Assembly (NCBI RefSeq): GCF_014190915.1 | Contig: NZ_JACHVU010000004.1 | Coordinates: 62,001 to 126,000, forward strand | Length of the DNA: 64,000 nt | Direction of reading: 5' to 3' | Source of the DNA: Mycolicibacterium iranicum | GTDB taxonomy: Bacteria; Actinomycetota; Actinomycetes; Mycobacteriales; Mycobacteriaceae | Shown here: positions 1 to 8,565 of the stretch, one piece after another | Position numbering within the stretch: the stretch's first letter is position 1 | Layout of the letters: each line of letters begins with the position of its first letter | Program-made: the position numbers and the translations under genes | The notes under the pieces: model-generated | What the model saw: the letters and a program-made list of their open reading frames with translations, nothing else | Database searches by the model: none | What the model was told of the DNA's origin: nothing

Positions 1-1550
1 ATGGCCGAGTAGTTGGTGTTCCACCGGCCGGCCTGGCCCCACTTCGACACCGACATGAAGCTCACGTACTGGATGGTGCCGAACGGGGTCTCCTCGGTGA
101 CCTCGGTGGGCACCGAGACGCCGGCGGTCGGGATGAGGGTCACCGAATTGGGGGCCCACGAAGGCCGGTTGATGATCGGCCGGGCCTGATACTTCTGCGA
201 CAGCGGGGCTCCGCCGAACATGTTGCCGTTGAACCATTCCCCGTTGGGGATGTCCATGCCGTCGGACAGATCGGTGTCGGAACTGCGGAACAGCGTGTTG
301 TAGATCCACCTTCCGGTCATCCCCGGGGAGCCGAAGGTGTCGCCGACGGCGATGAGCACCTGGTGTTCGTTGATGTCGGGTGTGGACGGGTCGTCGACCA
401 TCCCGTTGTCCCACATCACGCCGACGTCCGTGCCGTACACCTGGTAGCGGGCCAGGGTGTTGGCCAGCAGCGGATTGTTCTTGTAGACGTTGGGACCCGT
501 CACCCAGCTCACGAAGTTCGTCGACGGGCTGACCTGCGGATTGAGCCACGGCGAGTACGAGGGGACCAGTGCCGCCGTGGTGGTCGCGCCCTCGGCCAGA
601 GCCAGGCTCGTCGAGGCGATCGCACTGCTGCGCGGCGCATTCGAGGTGGTGCGGGCGGCGAACAGGTTGTCGAGCTCGCGGCGAGCGAACGACATCAACG
701 CCCACAGGAACGGAGGCTGCGGCGCGTCACCGGGGTCGGCGTCGGCACGCTGGCGGGCCCAGTCGATCATGCTGTTGACCACGTTGACCACCGCGGTGAT
801 CAGGGTGGGCCGCTTCGTCACCGCGTCGTCCTGCCCGGGGGTCAGGAGTGCGGCCGTCGTCTGCGAGCTCTTCTGCGTGAGAGTGGACGCGTTGGCGAAC
901 ACCGCGACCTTCGTCAGCTCCTGCGGCGGCGCGCCGGGGTCGTCGGACTTCGGCTGCGTGGTCACCCCGGTCGGCGCCTCGGTGTCGGTGTCCGCGTCTT
1001 CGACGGCGTTGGCATCGGTGTCTTCGGTGTCTTCGGTGGCGCCGGTCGCCTCGGGTTCGGTCTCGCCGGACGTGGCGTCGGACGCCGGTGGGGTCCCGGC
1101 ATCGCCTCGGTCCTCGGAATCGTCCTCACCGACGGCGGGCTCGGGTTCCGGGTCGCCGGCGGGCGCGGGGTCCACCTCGTCGGTGGGGGTCTCCGCCACC
1201 GGGGTCTCCTCGTCCGGCGTTTCCTCGTCGGGGGTCTCTGCGTCGGGGGTCTCTGTATCGGGGGTCTCTGCGTCGGTTTCGTCGTCGGTTGCTTCGTCGG
1301 CCGCGTCGTCGGCAGCGTCGTCGGCGGCGGTGGCGGCAGCGTCGTCGGCCGGGGCGTCCCGTCCCGGGGAGTCCACCGAGGCAGAACGGTCCGTCGATTC
1401 GCTGGGGGACGTTGCTGAGGTCGACGAGGTCGAGGTTCCGGAGTCGGCCACGTCCGCCGATGCGACACCCTGCCCTGCAAACACTGCTGATCCGACGCCC
1501 AGCGCGACGGCCAAGCCGCCGACTCGACCGACGTACGCTGCGGCACCCAT
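1..1550 (-). CDS. Secreted DUF4185-domain protein, partial (C-terminus beyond left edge)
   Basis: 516 codons are visible and the gene runs off the window. The ATG at 1550 follows a GAGGGG ribosome site. Residues 8-32 are a hydrophobic signal peptide ending ASA, so export is likely. Residues about 35-215 are acidic Ser/Thr/Pro/Asp/Glu-rich low complexity, including tandem ETPDx pentapeptides. The visible globular part (from about residue 310) has the GTDVGVMWDNG and GDTFG motifs that I associate with mycobacterial DUF4185 proteins, a beta-propeller-like family of unknown substrate. The acidic region may be a flexible spacer at the cell surface (inference). No catalytic function can be assigned. 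Confidence 0.75.
   Translation of the reverse strand, partial: MGAAAYVGRVGGLAVALGVGSAVFAGQGVASADVADSGTSTSSTSATSPSESTDRSASVDSPGRDAPADDAAATAADDAADDAADEATDDETDAETPDTETPDAETPDEETPDEETPVAETPTDEVDPAPAGDPEPEPAVGEDDSEDRGDAGTPPASDATSGETEPEATGATEDTEDTDANAVEDADTDTEAPTGVTTQPKSDDPGAPPQELTKVAVFANASTLTQKSSQTTAALLTPGQDDAVTKRPTLITAVVNVVNSMIDWARQRADADPGDAPQPPFLWALMSFARRELDNLFAARTTSNAPRSSAIASTSLALAEGATTTAALVPSYSPWLNPQVSPSTNFVSWVTGPNVYKNNPLLANTLARYQVYGTDVGVMWDNGMVDDPSTPDINEHQVLIAVGDTFGSPGMTGRWIYNTLFRSSDTDLSDGMDIPNGEWFNGNMFGGAPLSQKYQARPIINRPSWAPNSVTLIPTAGVSVPTEVTEETPFGTIQYVSFMSVSKWGQAGRWNTNYSA
1186..1275 (-). repeat. 15-bp minisatellite in DUF4185 gene
   Basis: About six tandem 15-base units encode ETPDx pentapeptides on the minus strand, residues about 93-122. 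The last three units are almost identical at DNA level, which points to recent slippage or unequal exchange. All units are a multiple of three, so copy-number change keeps the frame. Confidence 0.8.
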
Positions 1551-1938
1551 GAAACCCCTCAATCCGACCGTGACCTGCCCCCGACGTCTGGACCATTGAA
1601 TCGCATCGTGGAGGGGGCGGCGAGCAAAAGGATATATCGCCGGATTCGCCGTTTTGTTACCGACAGCATGCGGCTTTCGATCTCGGTGCCATGGGTGAGC
1701 GTGCGGCTGGCAAACATCTACGGCATCCGTGGTGCCGACTCGCCAGCGCCTTCGGTTTCAGAACACCGCCCTCGGCAACGAGGTCGCGAAGGCTTCACAC
1801 CCGTCGCCGACGGCTCTGGCAACAGGATGCACACGATTGGGCGTCAACTCGGACTCGGGCCGGCGAGCGAAGGCGTCGACAGGGCGCGGCCGTGGGCGCG
1901 CCGGACCGGCCGTCGCTCTCGCGAGAATTTGCGCCCCG
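1551..1938. other. Intergenic region without recognisable gene
   Basis: This 388-base gap separates the DUF4185 gene from the downstream end of the PE-PPE-type hydrolase gene. It must hold the promoter of the DUF4185 gene. Open frames here lack coding character, and I see no convincing -10/-35 pair, repeat or RNA structure. Confidence 0.5.
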
Positions 1939-2529
1939 CTACGGCGCGACGTAGTAGGTGGTGTTGCCGACCCTCGCCCGGATCTGCGCCGTGGCGAGGT
2001 CGACCCGGCTGTAGTCGAGGTGGTCGGCCATCCTGCCCGCGAGCAGAACGGCCTTCATCGCGAGCGTGAGTTCGGCCGGCCACCCGTCGTTGTTGCACCA
2101 GCCGTCGTGTGCGCGGGCCACGTCCAGGACGGTGTACCGGGTGTCATCGGGGGTTCGGTTCAACGGTTTGCCGTCCCAGCCTTTCCGGCCCGCACCGCCG
2201 TACCGGCGGCGGGGGTTGCCGAGCAGGATGAACCGGACGCGGTCGGCCGGGGGAGCGTGCGGCGCCGAGGCATACCGCTCGAGCCATTCGGAGACGACCT
2301 CGGCGCCCTGGCTGTGGGCGACAACGTCGACCGGTCCGTCGGCGGCCGCCAGCGCCGACCGCAGTGCCTGCTCCAACGCCTCGACCCCGGCCGGGATCGA
2401 CCTCGCGGACACCGACTGCGGGTACCGCACCACGACCCGATCGTGGGCGCGGGCATAGCCGTGCAATGCGGCGCCGACATGGTCGTTCGTGCCGTAGTTG
2501 AGGCCGCCGAGCGTGAGAACCGTGGTCAT
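1939..2529 (-). CDS. PE-PPE-type alpha/beta-hydrolase domain protein
   Basis: 196 aa. It begins with a strand-like segment (VLTLGGLNYG), continues through a YP(Q)S...GVEALEQAL segment, and has a nucleophile elbow A-H-S-Q-G-A near residue 71, then FILLGNPRRRYGG. That order matches the PE-PPE domain (a serine esterase/cutinase-like fold) without any PE or PPE N-terminus. Ser in HSQGA is the likely nucleophile. No signal peptide is evident, so it is probably cytoplasmic. The ATG at 2529 was preferred because residues encoded upstream of it are low-complexity Arg-rich. It lies 70 bases after the GH13 gene and may be co-transcribed with it. Confidence 0.65.
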   Translation of the reverse strand: MTTVLTLGGLNYGTNDHVGAALHGYARAHDRVVVRYPQSVSARSIPAGVEALEQALRSALAAADGPVDVVAHSQGAEVVSEWLERYASAPHAPPADRVRFILLGNPRRRYGGAGRKGWDGKPLNRTPDDTRYTVLDVARAHDGWCNNDGWPAELTLAMKAVLLAGRMADHLDYSRVDLATAQIRARVGNTTYYVAP

Positions 2530-2599
2530 GAGCGACACCCGTGCAACGGCACCTCCGTGCAATGGTGATGCAGATTCGCCGTCGATGCCGGACTGCGGG

Positions 2600-4846
2600 T
2601 CAGTGGTCCTGGTCGTCCTCCGCCGGTGCCTCGACGAGCAGCGAGAGACCCTGGTGCGCGCTGAGTTCGACACTGAAGCTGTGCAGGTCGTCCACAGTCG
2701 CCAGGTGCCGGCCCGAGAACATGTCGGACACTTCGCTGCCGGGCGGCAGCTTCTCGGAACGCACTGTGCCCGTCACGTCTTCGTTGGCGAAGTTCAGCAC
2801 CGTGAGCTGGTACTGGTTCACCGCGTCGAGCTGGTGGACCAGGACCAGCATGCCGCGCTGGGACACCTCGGGGATGTCGATCTGCCTGCTGGTCGCGATG
2901 CCGTAGTGGGACCGGACCTTGAGGATGGCCTGCAGCTGCCGAAGGAAACTGGTGTCATCGGCCAGCTGGTCGGGGATCGATCCGTAAAGGCTTCGCCCCC
3001 TGGGCATTCCGGCGGGGGACTGGTTCGCGGTGGGGTTGACCCCCATCAGGTCGTGGGCGGCGCGGTGGATCCAGCGGGTGTCGCCGCCGCGCAGCAGCTC
3101 CCGGATCTCCGAGGCCGGCAGCGTGAGCATGCCGCACACGTCCCAGCCGGACAGCGCGAAGACACCCGGCTGCAGCGCGTTGAACATCACCAACAGCAGA
3201 TGAGCCCGGCGGATTCGGTCGATCTGCTCGTCGTCGACGATCTCGTCGAGGTCGCGGACACCGAGGACCGCGGCGATGACCGTCGCGGTGGTGCAGGCGA
3301 TGCCGTTGGTCGTGAAAACCAGGTTATAGGGCGCGTTCTCACCCGACAGCTTGTCCCGGAGGTCGGTACGCACCGTCTCGCCGAGGACCTCGCCGGTGAC
3401 TTCCTCGCCCTTGTAGGTGAAGAGGTCGTCGCGGTGCCCGTTCGACCAGTGGACCAGCTCGTAGGTCAGCTCGTCGTGGTTCTGCATGGCGTGCACCAGC
3501 GATGCGGGGTCGACGCCGAGCTCCAGGGTGGTGCGCAGCGTCAGCCGCAGGAATTCGGTGTCGGCGGTGGCGAGCGCGTGCTGCGCGGCCGGCCGGGTGA
3601 TGAAGTCGTAGGACAGGTCCGCCCCGGCTTCGCCGATCTCGCGGATGTCGTCGATGGTGAGGTTCAGCTCCTGGAACGTGAACCCGCCGACCTTGCGCAC
3701 CATGCTGGCGATCAGGTGGTTGGCGGCTTCGGAGAGGGGGTGCCCCTCGGACCAGGCGGCGCTGTCCTCGGCCGCGGTCTTCTCGGCGCCGAGGAAACCG
3801 TTGGCGTCCAGGCGCAGACCGCCGGTGCCGAGATCGGTCAGCGAGTGCAAGGCATCGCCGATCACCAGCCGCATGCCGGCGAAGGACGGGTCGAGCCAGT
3901 TGATCGACGGCTGGCCGTCCTTGAAGTAGTGCAGATACACCCAGCGCCGCTCCACCCCGTCGATGCCGACGACCGGGCGGGTCACGCTCCAGTTGGTCTC
4001 CTTGATGCCCTCGGCGTAGAAGATGACCCGCTGCAGCGCGCCGATGATGTAGCCGGCCTTGTCGAGCCACTCCTCCGTCGCGGCATCGATGTTGACCGAA
4101 TCGGCGCCCGCGGGGACCACGGGCAGGTGTTCCCAGTCGCGCGGATCCACCTCAACCATGTGATAGATGCCGGGGTAATCCGCGTACTTCATCTCCGCCA
4201 AGCGGAAATCCGCGCCCTTGCCGGTGTGCCCGGGCACGATGTCGTCGATGATGGTGCCGCCGTACCAGTTGGCGGTCCCGCACATCTGCCGGAACTCCTC
4301 CTCGGTACCGAAGGCAGGATCGATCTCGGTGCTGATGCGGTCGAAGTGACCGTCGACGCTCGGCGTGAGGTCCCAGCCGGAGATGCCGCCGGCGCGCTTC
4401 ACCGGACCGGTGTGGACGGCCTCGATGCCGATATCGGCGAACGCCTTCCACATGTCCACGTCGGCCATCGCCTTCAGGAACGACTCGTTCGACCGCGTGA
4501 TCAGCGACAGGGGATAGGCGGTGAACCACACCGACGCCGTCTCCACGGCGCCGCGTGGGCTCGGGGTCGCATAAGGGTTCTGCCACATCGAACCCTGACC
4601 CGAGAACTGCTGGCTGATCTCGTTGGCGTCGGCCAGCATCGACTGGCTGATCAGCCAGGAGACATACGCGGGGTTGTCGCCGGTGGGCGAACCGTCGCGA
4701 GCCAGCGAGCGCCGGGTGAACGGTGCCCGCACGCGCGGCCGGAACCGCAGCGACCGCGGCCGCGCAGGATGAAGGTGTTCGTCGAACGTGAGCTCGGGCG
4801 CCTCGATGCCCTGGTCTTCAGATTCCGACTCCGCGGCTTGAGACAA
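2600..4846 (-). CDS. GH13-family trehalose-synthase/amylosucrase-like enzyme
   Basis: 748 aa, TTG start at 4846 with a purine-rich AAGGCGGA upstream. The GH13 core is recognisable: [10 protein letters not shown] (nucleophile Asp), FQELN (acid/base Glu position) and MQNHDELT (third carboxylate), resembling maltose alpha-glucosyltransferase (TreS). It is about 150 residues longer than TreS of about 600 aa, with an N-terminal extension and a beta-sandwich-like C-terminus (residues about 640-745). The likely role is isomerisation or transglycosylation of alpha-glucosides in trehalose/glycogen metabolism, in the cytoplasm. Substrate specificity cannot be read from sequence. It is probably followed by the hydrolase gene in the same transcript. 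Confidence 0.7.
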   Translation of the reverse strand: MSQAAESESEDQGIEAPELTFDEHLHPARPRSLRFRPRVRAPFTRRSLARDGSPTGDNPAYVSWLISQSMLADANEISQQFSGQGSMWQNPYATPSPRGAVETASVWFTAYPLSLITRSNESFLKAMADVDMWKAFADIGIEAVHTGPVKRAGGISGWDLTPSVDGHFDRISTEIDPAFGTEEEFRQMCGTANWYGGTIIDDIVPGHTGKGADFRLAEMKYADYPGIYHMVEVDPRDWEHLPVVPAGADSVNIDAATEEWLDKAGYIIGALQRVIFYAEGIKETNWSVTRPVVGIDGVERRWVYLHYFKDGQPSINWLDPSFAGMRLVIGDALHSLTDLGTGGLRLDANGFLGAEKTAAEDSAAWSEGHPLSEAANHLIASMVRKVGGFTFQELNLTIDDIREIGEAGADLSYDFITRPAAQHALATADTEFLRLTLRTTLELGVDPASLVHAMQNHDELTYELVHWSNGHRDDLFTYKGEEVTGEVLGETVRTDLRDKLSGENAPYNLVFTTNGIACTTATVIAAVLGVRDLDEIVDDEQIDRIRRAHLLLVMFNALQPGVFALSGWDVCGMLTLPASEIRELLRGGDTRWIHRAAHDLMGVNPTANQSPAGMPRGRSLYGSIPDQLADDTSFLRQLQAILKVRSHYGIATSRQIDIPEVSQRGMLVLVHQLDAVNQYQLTVLNFANEDVTGTVRSEKLPPGSEVSDMFSGRHLATVDDLHSFSVELSAHQGLSLLVEAPAEDDQDH

Positions 4847-4928
4847 AAGTTCCGCCTTCGCAAGGTTGATGACGTATCGACTGCTACCGAGTATTGCCTC
4901 GTGCGGGCGGAGTTGAAACTGGAGCGGG

Positions 4929-5363
4929 TCAGAACGACCTGCCGTCGGCGTACCGCTGTCGTCGGGAATGACGCCCGTTGCCGCGGTTGCGGCTCTTGTA
5001 CGTCGTCAACTGGGAGTCGCAGTTCGGGCAGACGAGCCGGAGGTTCTCCCGCTGATTGTTCGACGCGTTGCCATCGATGTGGTCGAGGACGAAGGTCAGC
5101 GGACGGCCCCGCCACACGGCGGCAGCACCGCAGATCGCGCAGCACCCGTTCTGTTCGGCATCGAGATACCGGCGGATGAAATGGCCACGACGGCTGTCGA
5201 CCCAGGCGTCGCCGGACTCCAGCCATCGCTGCGTGCCGGCTTCGCGCCGTGCTGCGGCCTGGCAGGCGTTGCTGCAGTAGACCTTCTGGCTTCGCCTCGA
5301 CAGCGATGCCCCGCACCCGCGACAACTCCCCACGGCGCCGACGGTACGGTCGGCGTCCGACAT
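4929..5363 (-). CDS. HNH endonuclease-family protein
   Basis: 144 aa. Residues about 14-40 hold a zinc-finger-like CRGCG...YCSNAC pair. The second half has CAICG, the HNH core FVLDHIDGN...[14 protein letters not shown], and a basic Arg-rich tail. The Cys pairs probably bind a structural zinc and the HNH part binds a catalytic metal. The ATG at 5363 was chosen because the frame upstream runs into the tRNA gene. It sits 17 bases downstream of tRNA-Thr in the same orientation, a common place for mobile or horizontally acquired genes. I see no flanking repeat proving integration. Confidence 0.7.
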   Translation of the reverse strand: MSDADRTVGAVGSCRGCGASLSRRSQKVYCSNACQAAARREAGTQRWLESGDAWVDSRRGHFIRRYLDAEQNGCCAICGAAAVWRGRPLTFVLDHIDGNASNNQRENLRLVCPNCDSQLTTYKSRNRGNGRHSRRQRYADGRSF

Positions 5364-5380
5364 GGGCCATCGGACGATCG

Positions 5381-5455
5381 TGGAGCCTCCTGTCAGGATT
5401 GAACTGACGACCTTCCGCTTACAAGGCGGGTGCTCTACCACTGAGCTAAGGAGGC
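5381..5455 (-). tRNA. tRNA-Thr(TGT)
   Basis: Reading the minus strand: acceptor GCCTCCT pairs with AGGAGGC, a D-arm has GCTC...GAGC, the anticodon loop is CTTGTAA (anticodon TGT), the T-arm is GTCAG-TTCAATC-CTGAC, and a discriminator T is followed by encoded CCA at 5381-5383. The first anticodon-stem pair is a C-A mismatch; the other four pair. It reads ACA codons. Confidence 0.95.
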
Positions 5456-5486
5456 GGGTCCTACGAACGCGCCAGATCCTATCGGC

Positions 5487-6218
5487 TCATTCCTCGGCTT
5501 CGATAATCCGCTGCGGTGTCACCGGGCGCGATGTCGGGCGGTTGCGCATGCGACGGCCCGGCAGCGGGATGCGGTCGGCGATGTTGCTCAGCGGGTTGAC
5601 CACCTGGCTGAGCACGATGACCGCCTCACGCAGCGCCTCGATCGTCGGTTCCAACGCCTCGAGGCCCGGCGTCAGCCGGTTCAGCGTGTCGGCCACGGTG
5701 GCCAGTTGCTCCAGCGGACCATTGCGCGCGGTCAGGGTGTCCACCACGCCGCCCTCGGCGAAGAGCCGGTCGGCAACCCCGTCCTCGGCCAGCAGTCGGT
5801 CGATCAGACCTTCTTCCGAGAGCAGCTGATCCACGAGGCCGCCGGGTTCGATGGCCCGCATCAGCCCGCCGTCCTGCTGGGTCATCCGGTCCAACGCGCC
5901 GCCGGGTGCGGTCAGGCGGTCGACCACCCCGCCCGGCTGCAGCAGCCGGTCGATGGGACCGCCCGGCGCCAGTGCACGACCCAGCGGCTGGTCCTCGTCC
6001 ATCAGTTTGGCCAGCCGGTTGGCGCGCTCGACGGCATCCTGAACACCCAGCATGTTGGCGAAGGAGGTGGGCTGCCGCGTCACCTCTGTGCCCTCGCCCA
6101 GCGCGCGGTAGGCGATGTCGATGCTGCTCTTGGCGACCCCGAGACCCGCGTCCGCCACGGCCAACCCTGCGCGCACCGGCGCGAAGGCGAGAGCCGTCAG
6201 GGACTTCCCCACGTTCAT
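5487..6218 (-). CDS. Conserved mycobacterial protein with nine decapeptide repeats
   Basis: 243 aa, ATG at 6218. I do not recognise a domain. Residues 1-40 are weakly hydrophobic and Ala-rich. Residues 84-173 are nine consecutive 10-residue units of consensus xPGGxxDRLx, followed by a Leu/Glu helix-like stretch (174-215) and a basic tail. By position next to phoP it probably corresponds to M. tuberculosis Rv0756c (inference). Hydrophobic residues recur every ten positions, which suggests an extended solenoid or binding scaffold. It is divergent from phoP, so the two genes share a 95-base promoter region that carries PhoP-box-like repeats. Confidence 0.75.
   Translation of the reverse strand: MNVGKSLTALAFAPVRAGLAVADAGLGVAKSSIDIAYRALGEGTEVTRQPTSFANMLGVQDAVERANRLAKLMDEDQPLGRALAPGGPIDRLLQPGGVVDRLTAPGGALDRMTQQDGGLMRAIEPGGLVDQLLSEEGLIDRLLAEDGVADRLFAEGGVVDTLTARNGPLEQLATVADTLNRLTPGLEALEPTIEALREAVIVLSQVVNPLSNIADRIPLPGRRMRNRPTSRPVTPQRIIEAEE
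5700..5969 (-). repeat. Nine 30-bp repeats encoding xPGGxxDRLx decapeptides
   Basis: The repeat block spans residues 84-173 exactly, with no gap or partial unit between copies. PGG is strict in units 1-3 and 5 and degrades to QDG, EEG, EDG or RNG elsewhere, while the D-[RQ]-[LM] part is better kept. DNA identity between units is lower than protein similarity, so this is an old, selected array rather than a recent expansion. Confidence 0.85.
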
Positions 6219-6250
6219 TCGCTCAGTCTATGGACAGCGCAAGCGCAAAC

Positions 6251-6279
6251 TCACAGGAAGTGCACAGCTGGCAGGCAGC
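6251..6279 (+). promoter_or_regulatory. PhoP-box-like direct repeats upstream of phoP
   Basis: Three 7-base units start every 11 bases: TCACAGG (6251), GCACAGC (6262) and AGGCAGC (6273). The first two match 6 of 7 positions of the TCACAGC unit known from mycobacterial PhoP sites with a 4-base spacer; the third is weaker. The position, 35-60 bases before the phoP start, fits autoregulation and possibly control of the divergent repeat protein. Confidence 0.6.
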
Positions 6280-6303
6280 ACATTTCCAACTGATCGGAGA
6301 AAC

Positions 6304-6336
6304 ATGAAGCTCTATGGCCATGCCGGTTCCGGATAA
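6304..6336 (+). CDS. Possible 10-codon upstream ORF overlapping phoP start
   Basis: ATG at 6304 follows GGAGAAAC, the best ribosome site in this leader. It encodes MKLYGHAGSG then TAA, ending 22 bases inside phoP in another frame. The phoP start codons at 6314 and 6320 lie within it and have no ribosome site of their own. It could couple or limit phoP translation. Whether it is translated is unknown. Confidence 0.35.
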   Translation: MKLYGHAGSG

Positions 6337-7030
6337 CGTCCCAGAAGCGCGAGTGCTCGTGGTCGACGACGAGACCAACATCGTCGAGCTGCTCTCGGTG
6401 AGCCTCAAATTCCAGGGATTCGAGGTCCACACCGCGTCCAACGGCCCCGCCGCGCTCGACAAGGCCCGTGAGGTGCGCCCGGACGCCATCATCCTGGACG
6501 TCATGATGCCCGGCATGGACGGCTTCGGCCTGCTGCGCCGGCTGCGCGCCGACGGCATCGACGCCCCCGCGCTGTTCCTGACCGCCCGCGATTCACTCCA
6601 GGACAAGATCGCGGGGCTGACGCTCGGCGGCGACGACTACGTCACCAAGCCGTTCAGTCTCGAAGAGGTGGTCGCGCGGCTGCGAGTGATCCTGCGTCGT
6701 ACCGGTGGTCGAGCCCAGGAGCCGCGGACCTCGCGTCTGACGTTCGCCGACATCGAACTCGACGAGGACACCCACGAGGTCTGGAAGGCCGGCGAGCCGG
6801 TGTCGCTGTCGCCGACGGAGTTCACACTGCTGCGCTACTTCATCATCAACGCGGGCACGGTGCTGTCGAAGCCGAAGATCCTCGACCACGTCTGGCGCTA
6901 CGACTTCGGCGGCGACGTCAATGTCGTGGAGTCCTACGTCTCCTACCTGCGCCGCAAGATCGACACGGGCGACAAGCGACTGTTGCACACCCTGAGGGGT
7001 GTCGGATATGTCCTCCGGGAGCCGCGATGA
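6314..7030 (+). CDS. phoP: OmpR-family response regulator PhoP
   Basis: 238 aa. The receiver domain (residues about 12-130) has acidic DDE, phospho-acceptor Asp in ILDVMMPGMDG, a conserved Thr in LTARD and Lys in VTKPFS. The winged-helix DNA-binding domain (about 145-235) ends HTLRGVGYVLREPR. The sequence is near-identical in core blocks to M. tuberculosis PhoP, which controls complex-lipid, acid-stress and secretion genes through direct-repeat sites. Start codons at 6314 and 6320 are both possible. It precedes phoR and acts in the cytoplasm after phosphorylation by PhoR. Confidence 0.95.
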   Translation: MAMPVPDNVPEARVLVVDDETNIVELLSVSLKFQGFEVHTASNGPAALDKAREVRPDAIILDVMMPGMDGFGLLRRLRADGIDAPALFLTARDSLQDKIAGLTLGGDDYVTKPFSLEEVVARLRVILRRTGGRAQEPRTSRLTFADIELDEDTHEVWKAGEPVSLSPTEFTLLRYFIINAGTVLSKPKILDHVWRYDFGGDVNVVESYVSYLRRKIDTGDKRLLHTLRGVGYVLREPR

Positions 7031-7079
7031 GCGCTCGCGCGAAGAGCCGAGGATGACGATGAGCGCTCGCGCGAAGAGC
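7026..7079 (+). repeat. 22-bp direct repeat between phoP and phoR
   Basis: Two identical 22-base copies occupy 7026-7047 and 7058-7079, a 32-base period. Each has the core GAGCGCTCGCGCG. The first copy contains the phoP stop codon. The same kind of GC-rich element (GAGCGCGCG) occurs after purQ near 45133, so it may belong to a dispersed mycobacterial intergenic repeat family (inference). Confidence 0.8.
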
Positions 7080-7110
7080 AATGGGTGTCGCTGAGCCCGA
7101 CAATGGTGGG

Positions 7111-8565
7111 GTGGCAGGTCATATAACTCGCGGCGTCCCACTTCGGGTGGGGCTCGTCGCGGCCACGCTGCTGTTGGTGGCGTGCGGACTTCTGGCGTCC
7201 GGCATCGCGGTCACGACGATCATGCAGCACAGCATGATGAACCGTGTCGACGACACCTTGCTCGACGCATCCCGCGGCTGGGCGCAGGTGCCCCGCCGGG
7301 TGCCCACCGTTCCGATGGAGGGCCCCAATCCCGCGCGGCCTCCGTCGGACTTCTACGTCCGGGGCATCGACCCCGACGGGCACATCTGGATGGCGGTCAA
7401 CGACCGCGAACACGAACCGGCGCTGCCCGCCGACAACGACGTGGGGCCCGTGCCGGTGACCGTGGGATCGGTCGATCAGCCCGACGAGCAGTGGCGGGCG
7501 ATGACGGTGCGCGGTTTGCGCGGTGAGCTCACCACGGTGGCCATCGACCTGTCCGATGTGAAATCGACGATGCGGTCCCTGGTGTACACCCAGATCGGGA
7601 TCGGCGCCGCAGTGCTGGTGATCCTCGGCATCGCCGGTTACGCCGTCGTGCACCGCAGCCTGCGTCCACTCTCAGAGGTCGAGCAGACGGCGGCGGCGAT
7701 CGCCGCCGGGCAGCTCGATCGTCGTGTCCCCGAACGCGATCCGCGCACCGAGGTGGGCCGCCTGTCCTCGGCGCTCAACGGCATGCTCGCGCAGATCCAG
7801 CGCGCGATGGCGTCGTCGGAATCGTCGGCCGAGCAGGCGCGCAGTTCGGAGGAGCGGATGCGGCGGTTCATCACCGACGCCAGCCACGAGCTGCGCACCC
7901 CGCTGACGACCATCCGCGGCTTCGCCGAGCTGTACCGGCAGGGCGCCGCGCGGGACGTCGAGATGCTGATGGGCCGCATCGAGAGCGAGTCGAGGCGGAT
8001 GGGCCTGCTCGTCGAGGATCTGCTGCTGCTGGCGCGCCTCGATGCGCAGCGGCCGTTGGAACAACATCGCGTCGACCTGTTGGCCCTGGCCAGCGACGCC
8101 GTCCACGACGCCCAGTCGATCGCCCCGAAGCGCAGCATCCGGATGGAGGTCTTCGACGGCCCCGGCACCCCCGAGGTTCTCGGCGACGAGGCCCGGCTGC
8201 GGCAGGTGCTGTCGAATCTGGTGGCCAATGCGCTGCAGCACACCCCGGAAGCGGCCGGGGTGACGGTGCGGGTGGGCACCGACGACGACAACGCGGTCCT
8301 CGAAGTGTGTGACGAGGGGCCGGGAATGGAGCCCGAGGACGCCCAGCGGGTGTTCGAGAGGTTCTACCGGGCGGATTCGTCGCGCACCCGCGCCAGCGGC
8401 GGGACGGGCCTGGGTCTGTCGATCGTCGACTCGCTGGTCTACGCCCACGGCGGGCGCGTCAGCGTGACCACCGCACCCGGACGGGGCTGCCGGTTCCGCG
8501 TGAACCTGCCCCGGTACGCCGAAGCGGTCGCGCCCGTCAGCGCAGCTGCGCCAGCGCATCCTTGA
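7111..8565 (+). CDS. phoR: Sensor histidine kinase PhoR
   Basis: 484 aa, inner-membrane sensor. TM1 is at about residues 10-34, an extracytoplasmic sensor domain at about 35-150, TM2 at about 158-180, then HAMP and the H-box [10 protein letters not shown]. The ATPase has [11 protein letters not shown] (N-box), DEGPGM (G1), RFYRADSSR (F) and GGTGLGLSI (G2). GTG 7111 was chosen because the N-terminus then aligns with M. tuberculosis PhoR (MAxH...PLRVxLVAATL); an upstream ATG at 7081 is the alternative. It phosphorylates PhoP. The last 29 bases overlap the convergent HIT gene. Confidence 0.92.
   Translation: MAGHITRGVPLRVGLVAATLLLVACGLLASGIAVTTIMQHSMMNRVDDTLLDASRGWAQVPRRVPTVPMEGPNPARPPSDFYVRGIDPDGHIWMAVNDREHEPALPADNDVGPVPVTVGSVDQPDEQWRAMTVRGLRGELTTVAIDLSDVKSTMRSLVYTQIGIGAAVLVILGIAGYAVVHRSLRPLSEVEQTAAAIAAGQLDRRVPERDPRTEVGRLSSALNGMLAQIQRAMASSESSAEQARSSEERMRRFITDASHELRTPLTTIRGFAELYRQGAARDVEMLMGRIESESRRMGLLVEDLLLLARLDAQRPLEQHRVDLLALASDAVHDAQSIAPKRSIRMEVFDGPGTPEVLGDEARLRQVLSNLVANALQHTPEAAGVTVRVGTDDDNAVLEVCDEGPGMEPEDAQRVFERFYRADSSRTRASGGTGLGLSIVDSLVYAHGGRVSVTTAPGRGCRFRVNLPRYAEAVAPVSAAAPAHP

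Noticed and set aside
2498..5179. 893-codon plus-strand frame over the GH13 gene.
   Set aside because: It is the antisense shadow of a gene with GH13 motifs on the minus strand; its translation is low-complexity Arg/Val/Asp/Gly.
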